A stretch of DNA of 64,000 bases. It comes from Litoditis marina. Taxonomy: Eukaryota > Nematoda > Chromadorea > Rhabditida > Rhabditidae. Under the pieces are notes generated by a model. It was not told the DNA's origin. It was given only the letters and a program-made list of their open reading frames with translations, and ran no database searches. A program made the position numbers and the translations under genes. The stretch is from positions 14,498,830-14,562,829 of the forward strand of contig OZ038439.1 in the NCBI GenBank assembly GCA_964036275.1, written 5' to 3'. Numbering within the stretch: position 1 is the stretch's first letter; each line of letters opens with the position of its first letter. Positions 19,893 to 31,950 of the stretch are shown here, piece by piece.

Positions 19893-20614
19893 AATCCTAT
19901 ATAACGTCACGAATAGAAAAACTCATGGTCAAATAGAAGTTACGATGACATCATATTTCAATTTTAATCCGAATCTGTCAACGTTACCCTAAGTTATGGG
20001 ACATTTCGCTCCACCGGCCTGTCAGAGAGGGTGAGAGAGCATGCTAAATAGAGAGACGCAAACACTTTTTGGGAAAGTTCATAACTTTGACTAAAATCAC
20101 TTTTTCGCAATTTTTTTCGCTCCGCCAGGGTTTGAGCAGGTATTACATCCCCCCTACAATTTTTAACAGGATCGGTCGAGTAGAAACCCGTGGGTTAAAC
20201 TGGGTTAATTTTTTTTGTCACAACCCACCCACCCACACACGACGGAAGTTGATGCTCTTGATGAAGCGCATGAGGTCATAACTTGGCTAATTCTTGTTCG
20301 ATTCCGTTCAAATTTCGAACACAGCTTTCAATTACGCTGTTGAAGGTTCACAAACAATAAAAAATTTCGTTTTGCATATTTTAGCCTTTTTAGGGGGAAA
20401 CTAAACAATTGAAAGCGCGCATTAGCCTGACCAACGACAAATCACGCACAGCGCTTCGCGCTGCGCGCGATTGAATATTACAATAGCGTGTAATAGATAA
20501 TGTACACTACTAATGCTCTGTTTATTATTTTTCATGTAACAGAAAGCCCATGATGACGTTGGCGTCAGTGTTATCATCAAATTATTTGCTGAAAACATTC
20601 ATGGCCAATTATAT

Positions 20615-20845
20615 TTGTAACCGGGTTTTTTTGGTAACCTAACAGTTTTTTTTGTAACTCTCTGTTCAGGTTATCTCACAGGTAACCGGTAGGTAATCTA
20701 AAACTGAATTCGGTTATCGTACAAACTAACGGTAAATATTTTGTGTTAGAAAAACAGGTCACCGGATTTCTATTTTAGGTTACCAACCGGTTACCTACTG
20801 AGGTAACCTGAAAAGTAGATTACCAAGAACCGGTTACATGAAGAA
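20615..20845. repeat. GGTAACC-rich element, unit 2 copy
   Basis: Copy of 5365-5595. Confidence 0.8.
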
Positions 20846-21474
20846 ATCACCAACATTCGTCGCTCTCAAAAAACCAAAAATCACACTTCTCGGTTTTAGC
20901 TATAATTTTGTTTAAATAATTTTCTGTTTTGTTCAGGAAATGTGATAATTGTAGTCTGCTCACTGATCTACTGTACTTTGACCCACACGCCCCTCTTTCC
21001 GTCACCCGATCATTCGGGACACTTTCTCCCATAGGACTCATGTTTCATGTTTCATACGTAAATGTTGTACGATACGATTATTATTGTTAATGTTTCATTT
21101 ATTTGAAACGAACTTAATTGTTGTCATAAGTTCTTCTAGATGGTATGTCCGAGAAAGTTATGTGTGCAGTGAAAGATTCCACTCAAATTCATCTCAAATC
21201 AGGTACAACACCATTATGAGTGGCATTCTTTACTGAACAAATTTCTTTTGTATTCTAAATTATGATTATAACTTTTTTTTTACCATACTCCATGTTGTTA
21301 GCTGATGATCTACATACCCGGCGTGTGCAGGAAATTTTCCATGCTCGGATTTGGTTCTAGAATAGAGAAATAATGCTACTTTCAAATGTTTTCAATGTGT
21401 AGATCTAATATTATCCAAGTAAGAAAGAATCAGAGCACGCAGGCTCCCAAGACCCTCACGTGATAAGAGGCATA

Positions 21475-21605
21475 TACTAGAAGTAAATTGAATTTTCACG
21501 TGAAGTTGGCATTCTAATGAGGAGTTGTGCACTTTATCGTTTCACGTTCCTGAGTTTTGCTGTGTTTAACATGTTTCACGTGACTGTGCGATTGACTGAC
21601 AGTAT
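21475..21605. repeat. 130-bp palindromic MITE, unit 2 copy
   Basis: Copy of 6221-6352 with a few substitutions, just before the G2 gene. Confidence 0.85.
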
Positions 21606-22389
21606 AACTTCAGTACATCACCCCATTCAACGCAATCGATGACCATTTTCAGATAATTTCGGTTGTGATGGTTCGTGTTTTGGACACCGGACTATCCGAA
21701 TTCCACATAAGTAATTAGATAGATAACAGGATGTTCACGAAGCCGACAGAAACCTGTATTTTGAACTTTGAACTTTTATGCTAAAAGTGAGTCAATTTGA
21801 TCCATTTTGTTTTGGAGCATTCGAGAGTTATACTTCGCTTACGTAATCATATTGTTGTATTTGGTCAGATTCAGAGCTCTGTGAGATAGTGTGAAGAAAT
21901 AAGAGTCGCAGACGGGGTCAGATCTGCAATATTGGGATATTTCTACAGAAAAATTTGAATGAGAAATGAGAATAATAGATATAGAAATAGAAACAATAGG
22001 AATAATAGAAATAGATATAAGAATAATGTATATATAGAATGAAGTGATATTTGCCTTTTTTAGAAGTATCCCTTCCCATTACTAGATCTTTTGACTACGT
22101 TTGTTTTTGTCTAAACTGTATCTATTTTCAGGCACTTTTTATTATTTGGATTTTTCATATATATTATCACTGGTCCACATATATTGTTACCCTGACGATC
22201 GGAATCGGCAAAGCTGTTCCGGACTTGTGAGTTACTTTTATTTTACTTTGGACACGAGATAATTTAGATGATTGAATGAACTAGAAGTAAATTGGATAGT
22301 CACGTAAAGTTAGCAATTTAATGATGAATCGAACCCCGGTCATTGCATGTTTTCAAGTTTTTTTCGGAAGCGAGGAGGGGTTATTGTAC

Positions 22390-22790
22390 AACTGACTGTC
22401 AGTAAACTACGCGTACAGCTGTGTTGAAACCAATCGATATCAGAAGTAAATACGGGAAAACCGTCTCCGCCAGTTTTTCGGTAAATAAGAGGTGTTTTTT
22501 TCGAAAACGAGGAGGGGTTATTGTACAATCGCCCCCCCCCCCCTGAGCCGAAATAGGTTGGAATCCGACCTGTACTACAATCACCCCCCACCCCTATAGG
22601 GGGATGATTGTACAACGTCCTTCTTTACTGCAGGTTTGGATTGAGTGGGGGGCGATTGTTAAACAGGTCCGGGGTTGTACTATTAACCCCCATTTTGTAT
22701 TGTGGGGGTGATTGTTAAACGTCGACATTGTACAGTTACCCCCCATTTACAATCACCCCCTGCTATTTGTGAAATCACACTTGTATGGTT
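22390..22790. repeat. Expanded MITE cluster in the G2 intron
   Basis: Holds several GGGGTTATTGTACAA/TTGTACAATCACCCC words, runs of C and a CTGTGTTGAAAC fragment. It accounts for about 290 bases not present at the same place in unit 1 (7.13 kb). Confidence 0.7.
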
Positions 22791-23589
22791 CAGTCCCAAT
22801 ACGACTGTTTGACACTGCATTTGAGGTTCTGAATTTTATGTTCGTGAGTATAAATTATTTAGATTCATTTCACTCCTTCTGATTGTTTTTTTTTCAGATT
22901 GTCATATCTTTACAAGGACGTCGAGGACACCCGTGTGTTGATCTCAACATCCAGCAATTGGGGCGAAACAGAGCAAGAGAGGTAGGGTGAGATTTCTTAG
23001 GCAACCAGAATGAGTCATCAAACTAAAAGTCAGCAAAGTAAAGGTAAAGCTCATTTGAAAGTGAAAGTCATTAAGAATAGAAACAGTTGAGAGGCAGAAA
23101 TATGGTTTCCAAAATTGTTTTTTTCTGTTTTTCTAATCATGACTAAAATTAAATAATGACTTACACTTTTAAATGACTTTAACTTTAATGACTTTCAATT
23201 TTGAATGACTCATTTCTGGTACCGATTTCTTACTCCAACTTTGAGGATCGAGATGTTACTTGCATCACTTCGACTGTGAAGCATGATGCTAACGCTCGTA
23301 CAACTCCATGTCTTCCTCAATGCTGACTTATTCGAAAAGAGTTTCATAGTTTTCGTTACTTAAACACGACTTATTAGAATTCTTCAAAAAAGTCTTCTCA
23401 CACTTTTGTAAAAAAATAGATACTTTAACAAACATAAATAAATTGGTTACGTGAACCAGCAACAACGTTCAGTTTCAGTGACGAACTTGTTACTGAAGAA
23501 CAAAGATGTGCGACATTGGCAGAACAATTCAGTCCCTATGCGAAGTTCTGTGGTTCGCCTGTGATGGTAAGGCTGCTTTTTCGATAGAC

Positions 23590-23716
23590 TAGAAGTAAAT
23601 TAAATAGTCTCGTAAAGGTATCATCCTGATGCGGCGTCGTGCACTTTGTCATTGCATGATTCTAATTTCTGCTGTGTTTAAATGCTTCACGTGACTGTGC
23701 AATTGACTATTAGTGA
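23590..23716. repeat. 130-bp palindromic MITE, unit 2 copy
   Basis: Copy of 8050-8175. Confidence 0.85.
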
Positions 23717-23809
23717 ATCGGAACGAAAACTCGATTTCGATCTTTCAGATGGGGTGAAAGTATAGCTAAGCATCCGCCTAGAACACACAACTCTATGAGA
23801 ACGGATCTT

Positions 23810-24005
23810 TAGTGGGTGCCAATAAGATAAATGTCTGTCTCTCGCCGGAATCGAACCTGCGAGCAAAACATTCGTAGCAGGGCGATAACCACTGCACTAT
23901 TAGTGAAAATAATCAGCAAGCTTTGGATACGAGAACATGTGTGCAAACGCCGCGGAAAGTGAGATATACAGTACTCTCCCGCATTTCCGTTTGCGACGAC
24001 TATGA
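23810..24005 (-). repeat. tRNA-related SINE-like repeat, unit 2 copy
   Basis: Copy of 8270-8466. Box B GGTTCGATTCC is intact, while the region between the boxes has several substitutions. Confidence 0.7.
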
Positions 24006-25106
24006 AGCGAATTTGAACTCTGTATGATTTAGTCCAAGACAATTTCGTGGATTTAGTATCTGGATCGAAATTTTCTGGTAAATTTCGTTCCATCAATTTT
24101 CCGTTATTCACACGCGCGAAAAGCCGGACCACGAATTCACGAGACTCAGTCGTCATTAAAACTCCTATAGATAAGACTATTTCCAGACTGCCTTTCAAAG
24201 CTTTATTATTTTCTACTTGCTCGAGCTATGGTATTTGGTGGTCTTGCTTCGTATATTCGTGCGAAACGAAGTGGCTTCGGTGAGAAAATTAATCGTATTC
24301 CAGTGAAATGTGAGAGTATTGTTTGTTTCACCCACTTATCTACAACATCAGGCTTCAAGTTTCAGACTGTTTGGTATGTCGGCGTTTTTTTAGCTTTTCT
24401 TCGAGTTCTGGTATTGTCTTCGGCACTTTTACTACAATAAACTTTGGACGTAGGAAGCCGAAATAATGAACTTTCCATTAGAAAAAGCGTGCTAAATGTT
24501 TGAAAGATTACTGTAGAAGGACATAGATTGGTGAAACGACTATAGAAATATAGTATATTTTCAATGAGACGCGAGTTGAGAAAAATAGGTGAGAAGGTTC
24601 ATAAATACAGTAAATCGTGACCGCCGCCTCATGGTTACATATAAGACGCTGCAATCTGAAAGAATCTCAAAAGTCGGATTTTTTTAAATTCGTTGATTAT
24701 TTGGGAAAGTTGATTATTATTTCTATTTTGAGACGCATCTTAAGATGAAAATAATATTTCCCATCTTATCAATGATTGAAAAAATGGAAAAAACTTCTTC
24801 AATCGAGCGCAGCGCGAAGCACTGCGTGTGAGTTGTGTTTGGTTTGGCCATTGCGCACCCATTTTAGGCTTTCAAACCACAAAAGTCTTCAAATGAAACC
24901 TTTTTTTCGAAATTTAAAAAAAGAGAGAGAGCTAGATATCTATCGAATACATATGTTGTGTGAAAAAATTAGAAGAATCGGTCAAGGTTGAAAGAAGTTA
25001 TGCTGACGTGTCGTTATGAAATTTTCCGTTGTCCCTCGTCGCTCGTTGCTCGTCGCTCGTCGCTCGTCGCTCGTCCCTTTTCCAATGTCCGCATAGAAAA
25101 TTATTT

Positions 25107-25970
25107 TTTTAACTACTGGACCGATGCGACTGAAATTTGGCACACTTGTGTAAACATCAAAGATAGCGCGGCCCCGTAAGTTCGGTGATGTCACATCATG
25201 TTTAACGCTTGGCGCTGGCGCCAGATGGCGCTTAGAGCTGGAAAATATGTGTTCTCATGAGTTAAAATGTTCGAAATCACGCACAGATGTCATTAAAGTG
25301 AGTTCAGCCTGATTTCCGAGACATGGTGCCATTATTATCCAATGGCGCAGAACGCGGGCGCCTATTGGCGCCAAATGAGAACGACGCTAGCGAAGTAGGG
25401 TAACTGAGCCGATTTGGCTAAAATTCGGCACACATATGTAAAAGCCAAAGTTAGCGCGGTTCCGGAAGTTTGGTGTTGTCACGTTATGTCTGACGCTTGG
25501 CGCTGGCGCCAGATGGCGCCGAAAGCTGGAAAAATGTGCTCCCATGAGTTAAAATGTTCGAACTTTTGCACAGATGTCATAAAAGTAAGTTCAGCCTGAT
25601 TTTCGAAACATGGTGCCCTTATTATCGGATGGCGCCGAACGCGGGCGCCTATTGGCGCCAAATGAGAACGACGCTAGCGAAGTAGGGTAACTGAGCCGAT
25701 TTGGGTAAAATTTGGCACACATATGTGAAAGCCGAAGTTAGCGCGGCTGCAAAAAGTTTGGTGATGTCACGTCATGTCTGACGCTTGGCGCTGGCGCCAG
25801 ATGGCGCCGAAAGCTGGAAAAATGTGCTCCCATGAGTTAAAATGTTCGAACTTTCGCACAGATGTCATAAAAGTAAGTTCAGCCTGATTTCCAAAACATG
25901 GTGCCATTTTTATCAAATGGCGCCAAACGCAGACGCCTATTGGCGCCAAGTGAGAACAACGCTAGCGAAG
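25107..25970 (+). repeat. 288-bp GGCGCC tandem repeat, unit 2 copy
   Basis: Three units, as in unit 1 (9567-10430). The units differ by many single bases between copies, more than the first 6 kb of the duplication does. Confidence 0.9.
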
Positions 25971-26657
25971 TAGGGTAACGATCGGATTCGCTTACAGAGG
26001 TCACAACTATACATTTAGTTCACAAGCGGCTTGAGTATCTACAGCTCTTTGACAATTGGCGCCGAAAGACCTGTTTATCCGTCAATTGACGCTAAGATTG
26101 AAAATATTGTTTCCGAACCAAAAATCGCCGGAAACTGTGCTAATTGGTCGAGACGATTCGTTTCAGAGAAAAAAAACTTTCGTGCTCGAGGACTGTTCGA
26201 AGACGAAAAATGGAAAAAACTTCTCGACGCAACCACCAACCTAGACTCATCAAGGGAGGGACCCGGGCGTAGCCCGGTGTACCTTCTTTGTACCATATAT
26301 TTCGGTGTATGCCGAGTAGAATTTTTGTTAGTTTGCAATCCTCGCAAACCATAAAGGTGTTCAGGAATGGACTAGAATCTCACGTCAGAAAAGCTATTAA
26401 AGTTTTGTGTTTTACCTGTGATTTACAGTTGGAACGCGATAAATCTGATGTGGAACAAAAACTGAGGGACACAGAGCGAGAACTAAAGCAGGCTGCTGAG
26501 AATCTGGCTCAAGTGAACAGCGAAGTGAGTCAAACAAAAAATGTAACCTTTTAATGCAAAACTCCAAGAGAATAGCTGTAGCAAATAGTTTGTGATCAAA
26601 GATCGAAAGTCGGTTTGCCTGTCTCTCTTTTTCTCTGTGACAAAACTGCTCTATACT

Positions 26658-26770
26658 GTTAGTCAATTACACAGTCACGTTGAACGTGTTAGACACAGCA
26701 GAACTCAGAAACGTGTAATAACAAAGTGCACGAAGCCTTATTAGAATGCTAACGTTACGTGACCATTCAA
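26658..26770. repeat. 130-bp palindromic MITE, cut at a deletion breakpoint
   Basis: Matches 11120-11232, then joins directly to sequence equivalent to 13.21 kb (AACTGTGTTGAAACAAAT). This is the junction of the unit 2 deletion. Confidence 0.85.
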
Positions 26771-27186
26771 TAACTGTGTTGAAACAAATTGAGATAAGAA
26801 ATGAATTTATTTAGGAAAAAACACTCTGCTCTCGAGTTTCTCTGTTAATTAGAGAGTGTGCCGTTTTTTCCGAGTGTAAGCGTTTTAAACTACGGTGACA
26901 ACACCAACACACCTTTCTAGTTCCATCAATCGATGTTCTTCCCATAGTAACTCGTCGAATATTTAGGATTCGCATTTTTATGGTCTCACGCTTGCAGAGT
27001 TTCTAGTGGTAATGGTACAGAATACAGCACGAAAGTTTGTCATGTTTTCAGGTACTATCTCCACAGAAAATATTTGCGCCTTCACACTTCCACCTTCCAC
27101 AAGTTCTGAACCACAAGTGAGAATCATTTTTTTGTTTTCTGATCTTTGACTAGTTCTCATTTAGAGGAACCGTTTGTCTATAATAA

Positions 27187-27874
27187 AAAACGCTGCAATT
27201 TATATGTCCCCACAAGAAAATCACTTTTTCGCTCATCTTTGTGTATTTCGATGCATCAGATATTATACTGTGAATCGCTGAAAAACGAATATTGCATCAA
27301 CCATGTGTAAAACCACACCGCCAAGTACATGCAAACACGAATCAAGATCGTATACGCAAATTCGGTAGAAGCAAAAATGTGCAAATAGTGGTGTGCACAA
27401 AATCGGTAGATCCTGAAATGTGTACACATGAAGTGCACAAATGTAGTACTACGGAAAATGTGTACATGCACAAATTCTTTACTACTAATACTGTTCATAA
27501 TCCCTAATTTAACGCTTAAAGTACAAAAAACCAGCTAAAAACAGAAAAGGTTCACATGGACACACCAAAATTCTAACAAATGTATGCATTTCTGGAGGTT
27601 TACACACTTTTTTAACTAAGGATTTTGAGTAATCTTTTAATCCATTTTTTCGGTTCTATCAATTTTGTGTCACCAAGTTCGATAGGTGTATACATCAATA
27701 TTTTGTCTACATCCTGTTTTTCCAGTCGATTTTCCGTGTGCAAGGTTTATGAATACACATGGTCTAAAGAGAAACCATTTTCGTGACAACCGATGTGTAT
27801 TTTGCACAACATTTTCGAAAAATGTGTGTATTTGTCGGATTTAGTGGGGTCATATATATTGCAGCGTCTTATAT
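27187..27874. mobile_element. ~690-bp inverted-repeat element, likely non-autonomous
   Basis: The left end has AACGCTGCAATTTATATG and the right end, inverted, ATAAGACGCTGCAATATATA. It is absent from the matching place in unit 1 (near 13.61 kb) and in the third copy. Its inside (27297-27500) resembles 42472-42690 within the 4.08-kb element, and the ends share the ATAAGACG-x-TGCAA motif with that element. It therefore looks like a deleted relative. No coding capacity. Confidence 0.75.
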
Positions 27875-28658
27875 GGATCAATTGAAAACATGAAAAATCA
27901 TGACACTGCCTTGATAGGGTTCTTATGGTCATTTACTATTGAAACAGAGAGAAAATGGAAATCGGTCGAGAACCAAGCTTTTTATGGTGCCAAATCATTT
28001 TTACGGTTACTGTATCGCAAATCTTTTGGTCGAGCAGTGAAGAAAAGAGGTACGGTCTCTTCAACGTTATATTTAAGTTGACCTGGTGCAAGTTCTCATG
28101 TATTGAGTGGACATTCAGCAATTGTTTATTTCTCTTCATAGAAATAACCCAAAATTCCCCATATGTTTCATGTTAGTCATCCCTGCGTTATCATTATGAG
28201 TTAGCAACACATCTCTGATTTCATGACGTGAATTATCTCTTTTCAGGATCGCAACTTATAAGCTCACTACGCCATACATGAAGACTCACCGATCGGGCTC
28301 GGTCACCGCTCCTTTTGTATAGTCCCGGTCATTAACTGTTCCTCATTAGAACTACTCAGTTTATTTATTTTTAACATTCAGTCTTGAGGCTTAAACATAT
28401 TTTAAACTAGATCGTCTCTTTTCTTTTATTGTTTTACTGATAGAAAACCAGAAAAATGTTTTTGAATTGAATTAAATGATTTTTGACTCAAATATACGTT
28501 TGTTTTCTATGATGAAAATGATCTGGTATTATTTCAATTATTGAATGACAGTTTATTCGTGTTTCATACCGAGTTTAAGAAGTACATCACAATAACATAC
28601 AAGAATGATTCATGTGATGAGCAATTGACCAGTGTTCTTCGCGTGGACAGGCTTCTTT

Positions 28659-28693
28659 CTAAGCAAAACTTTCCTCCGAGTTAACCAATTCGG
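28659..28693 (-). pseudogene. Gene E last-exon remnant, unit 2 (frame kept)
   Basis: A 35-nt match to gene E exon 3. It encodes the same AELVNSEESFA tail and TAG, with third-position changes only (GTG/GTT and TCC/TCG). No upstream E exons were found next to it, so it is called a remnant, but the silent changes hint at past constraint. Confidence 0.6.
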
Positions 28694-29008
28694 CTGAAGA
28701 TGACCTGAAAATAATATGAATTGTAAAAAAGACAAACGACCGAACACTCTCATACTGTGCAAACGACAATATGAAGTATTTTGATTTGCTTCCAGGATAA
28801 GAAGTCAGGGAAAACAGTTGTACATGAGAGCTAGGTAAAATGTGAAGAAAACGGTACATTGCCTTGCAAATTATAGTAATAACAGTAGAAACAACTATGC
28901 TAACTAAAATGAAACTAAAGTTTGAATAAAACCCAAAAAGTGAAAGAGAACGTACTCAGAGTTGACGGATGACTGAAGGGTTTTGACACTACCGACCGAA
29001 AGCTGTAA

Positions 29009-29066
29009 TCAGACACATTTTCCACCAGCCCCAGTCTTGTTTTTGGTTGTATTCGCATTCGTGTCC
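29009..29066 (-). pseudogene. Gene C exon remnant, unit 2
   Basis: After a TTACAG acceptor the frame reads DTNANTTKNKTGAGGKCV and then TGA, closely matching the start of gene C exon 2 (DTNAETTNNKTGAGGK). The second half of the exon is lost. Confidence 0.65.
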
Positions 29067-29402
29067 CTGTAAATACAGTAGTAAAAACATGAAGGTTATA
29101 ACAATAAACCGTTAGTCCCACTATTCGAAATGCATAGGAAAAGTTGTGCATTTGGATTATAGGGTTCACATACTCAAGATGTATGGTTTCGGACGGCCAG
29201 CGAGCCTGACCAGGAATGAAATGTTAAAGTATCAAACTACAAGGCAAACTACAATATCACAATTGATCAAAACTCAGTATAATAGGGAGGTAAGTAGTCA
29301 CAAAACAGAACAAAATGCTGCTAATCTAATCTATATTCTCTTCCCTCCTCTCACAACAACAGGTATAACCTTTTTTCCGAACATAAATTATGCTAACGAC
29401 AA

Positions 29403-29511
29403 TTGCGCTGAACGACACGCAGACGATCTCGGTGAGAACTGGATAGTGATCTGAACTCGCAACCATAGACAAAACGAGGTAGGACGTCGTTCAGCGTGTC
29501 GTTCAGCGCAA
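29403..29511. repeat. Perfect 18-bp inverted repeat at the LINE fragment edge
   Basis: 29403-29420 (TTGCGCTGAACGACACGC) is the exact reverse complement of 29494-29511, with about 73 bases between. The right arm belongs to the LINE fragment, so the left arm is a small inverted copy of its first bases. Confidence 0.85.
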
Positions 29512-29893
29512 AATGGAACGTGCGATGCTCAACGTGAAAATTCAAGATCGCCTTCCTAGTGCCACTTTGCGTGGAATCACTAGGTTGAAGGATGTGGTTG
29601 TCGAAGCCGCAAAACTCAAATTCTCTTTTTGTTTCAGAATTTCCCAGATGCATCCGTGTCGTTGGTCGTTGGTCGTGACAGAGTGGCGCCCGTCCAATAG
29701 AAAACGTGGTCCAGGGCGTCCACTGGTTAGATGGAGAGATGAACTTGTCCTTGCCGTGCAAAGTTACAATCGTTCAATGAGAAGAGGTCGTGTCCGTCCG
29801 CTGCAGAGATGAAAATCTGTGGGAAGCGATAAAGGAACACTATATTGCAACAATATGACGTGAATGAATAAATCTTGAATCTTGAAATCTTGA
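29494..29893 (+). mobile_element. RTE-type LINE 3' fragment
   Basis: The frame from 29513 encodes MERAMLNVKIQDRLPSATLR and, further on, TEWRPSNRKRGPGRPLVRWR. This is the pattern seen at the C-terminal end of RTE-like LINE reverse transcriptases (the -EWRP...GRP-x-RW-DEL region). The middle is damaged, and after a stop at 29812 the frame continues in another phase (RDENLWEAIKEHY) to TGA at 29856. It ends in short AATCTTG repeats (29868-29893), as RTE elements often do. No endonuclease or polymerase core is present, so this is a dead 5'-truncated copy. Confidence 0.75.
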
Positions 29894-30012
29894 TTGACAT
29901 TAAACAATATATTTTCTCCTAACAATAGTTTTATTAATCTATGAGGACCCCAAATCGCGTTTTAATGTTGAGCACCATTGATAATCTCAAGAATGGGTCG
30001 CAAGTGTGCGAG

Positions 30013-30142
30013 TGGTTTACTTAGTCAGCACGGTCATGTAAAACATGTTAAACACATCAGAACTCAGAAACGTGCAACGAAAAAGTGCACAATACCTTAT
30101 ACGACGTCTAACTTCACGTGAATATTCAATGGACTTTTAATA
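30013..30142. repeat. 130-bp palindromic MITE
   Basis: Reverse-orientation copy with CATGTAAAACATGTTAAACA, AAAGTGCAC and CTTCACGTGAATATTCAA. Confidence 0.82.
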
Positions 30143-30433
30143 TTTCCAGCGAGAATGTTCTGACATACTTCTTGAGAGTCCAATCGTTCATCTCATTTGA
30201 AAACTTGCTCTCATGGATTTTCAATGTCGTCATGTGAAAGTAGCATTTTTGATCAACCATACTGTAGTTGTTTTTATTTCTACGTGAGCTCATACAGTAC
30301 ATTTGAATGATTATTGATCGATCAAAACATCGAGGTTTTGAAACTATTTTTTGATTCATTTTCTAGAATGGTAACAATATAAGATCTGGGAACCCTGCAG
30401 TTTTTCTTCTTTCCTAACTAGAAACAGGAACTA

Positions 30434-30562
30434 TACTAGAAATAAGAAGTAGTCCCGCGGTGTTAGCATTTCAATGAAGCATCTTGAACATTGTCATTCC
30501 ACGCTCGTGAGTTGTGCTGTGTTCAACATATTTCACGTCATTGTGCAATTGACTAACGATAT
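30434..30562. repeat. 130-bp palindromic MITE
   Basis: Forward copy whose right half (TGCAATTGACTAACGATATA) abuts the tRNA-related repeat that follows. Confidence 0.78.
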
Positions 30563-30755
30563 AGTCGTCGCCAACGGAAAGGCGAGAGGGTACTGTATAT
30601 CTCACTTTCCGCTGTGTACGCACACATGTCTTTTATTCCAAAGCATACCTGTTATGTGCTCCAATAGCGCAGGGGTTAGCGCCCTGCTACGAATCTTTTG
30701 CTCCCAGGTTCGATTCCGGCGAGAGGCATAAACTTATGAATTTGGCACTAACTAT
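30556..30755 (+). repeat. tRNA-related SINE-like repeat
   Basis: A box A-like TAGCGCAGGGGTTAGCG at 30665-30681 and box B GGTTCGATTCC at 30707-30717 lie in a 200-bp element that starts ATAGTCGTCGCCAACGG and ends TTTGGCACTAACTATA. Same family as 8270, 33874, 34728 and 52500. Confidence 0.75.
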
Positions 30756-31562
30756 ATATCGTTATGTTCAGTACAGTTACAAGTTTTAAATACTCACGTT
30801 CATCAAAATGCAAATCAAGTTTCGTACTGAACGAGTTCAAAAGCAAGTATGTTGATCGGTCACCAGCTTACAAGTTCGTATGTCACAGATTAACTCTAGA
30901 AATTTCTTCTTTCTCTTTTCTTCATGTAATAATTTTCATGTTTATTCATTCACGTCGCTTCGGTACGACTCGGCGCTCATCATACGAGTCACAGATTTTT
31001 AACGATTGATTTTGATTTGGAGATTTTTTAGTAGATTTTGATATAGAATATAATGCAAGGAATACTGTAGAAAATTAATAATTTTTATAATATATAAGGT
31101 AAACCACATCAATCCCTCTTCTGAATACACATGCAAAAGTTTTCAACATCATCGATGTTCTTCATTATGGTTGATTACTCTGCAAGCAGACTATCCAGTA
31201 TTCAAATGTGTGATTCTAACTGTAAGTCAGTAATGACTTCTGTAACTAGTCTGTATTCTATGGCACTATGTTGTTAGTCACATAAACATCATCTAGCGGT
31301 TGCTATCGCAGGTACCCTAGGTTACCAAATCGCAAATCCGCTTATCACTATAGTTAGGGTTCAATTGCCGCAGATTTCCTGGACATGATTACCTTTCGGA
31401 TTGGTTAGCAGGGGTAAGACCCGCCCTCCATTGTAACGCCTCACTATCATCATCAACCTCTACTACAATTCTCAGTTGAAGCTAGCGTTTCCCTATAATC
31501 TGGAATGTATGAAAGAGGCATAAAGTTATACATTTTTATCAATGGCGATTTCTTTCTCATCG

Positions 31563-31950
31563 CCCGTTTCTGAGTTCTGCTGTGTTTAATATGTTTTACG
31601 TGACTATGCAAATGACTTATAGTATAACGTGTTCCTCCATCATCGAGTATCGTTGCCTTGGAGAATTCGCCTCACAAACACTTTTGAGAACGACAGTTAA
31701 AGAAGGACAATCAGACTAGAAGTTAACTGAGTAGTCACAGTTAAAATTCTAATGAGGCATTGTGCACTTTGTCATTACACGTATTCTGAGTTCTGCTGTG
31801 TTCAACATGTTTAACGTGACTGTGCAACTGACAAACAGTATAGGTGGACCATTCCCAATGCTTCAGTCCTTCAAACTGCAATACATTTTTGAATTGCAGT
31901 TCAAAGGCCCGATGCGTCGGGATCGGTCGACATAATGGTCCTACATTAAA
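31563..31950. repeat. MITE cluster: 130-bp family (partial and full) and 100-bp family
   Basis: A partial 130-bp MITE at 31563-31630, a full copy at 31713-31842 and a 100-bp element at 31848-31950 holding TTCAAACTGCAATACATTTT and the inverted TTGCAGTTCAAAGG. From 30.77 to 31.56 kb and from 31.95 to 32.67 kb I see no exon, only intron-like DNA related to 7.25-7.37 kb around 32.33-32.41 kb. Confidence 0.75.

Larger units (their letters stand above)
21778..27109 (+). pseudogene. Family G2: membrane/coiled-coil gene with 3' deletion
   Basis: Second copy of the G gene. Exons: 21778-21786, 22132-22226, 22898-22981, 23479-23566, 24187-24279 and 26429-26524, then the tail exon at 27052-27109. All exons up to the coiled coil stay open. 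Met36 of G1 is Leu here (ATG to TTG), so a start at that codon is not available and translation would need the 9-nt exon at 21778. Other changes are conservative (for example EKFRP to EQFSP and RILVRN to RIFVRN). The exons for the third and fourth membrane segments are removed by the deletion at about 26770. The coiled-coil exon ends in phase 0 while the tail exon needs phase 2, so they cannot join in frame. I therefore call it a truncated gene, although its 5' half shows no decay. Confidence 0.6.
15253..29140 (+). repeat. Segmental tandem duplication, unit 2
   Basis: This is the second copy of the 15-kb unit. Relative to unit 1 it has about 290 extra bases near 22.39-22.68 kb, lacks the equivalent of about 11.24-13.21 kb, and carries an inserted 690-bp inverted-repeat element at 27.19-27.87 kb. 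Similarity to unit 1 ends near 29.14 kb, just past the family C exon remnant. Confidence 0.95.

Noticed and set aside
22898..22900. Start-codon loss in G2 (ATG to TTG)
   Set aside because: The preceding membrane exon joins in frame, so this is more likely a Met-to-Leu change inside the protein. The start-loss reading holds only if the 9-nt first exon is wrong.
29161..29289. Host exon starting MYGFGRPASLTRNEM with a GTAAGT donor
   Set aside because: No partner exon could be joined in frame (the only clear downstream acceptor meets an immediate stop). Left unannotated.
30665..30717. Functional tRNA gene
   Set aside because: Box A and box B are present, but no acceptor stem or anticodon arm forms, and the segment recurs inside a longer repeat.
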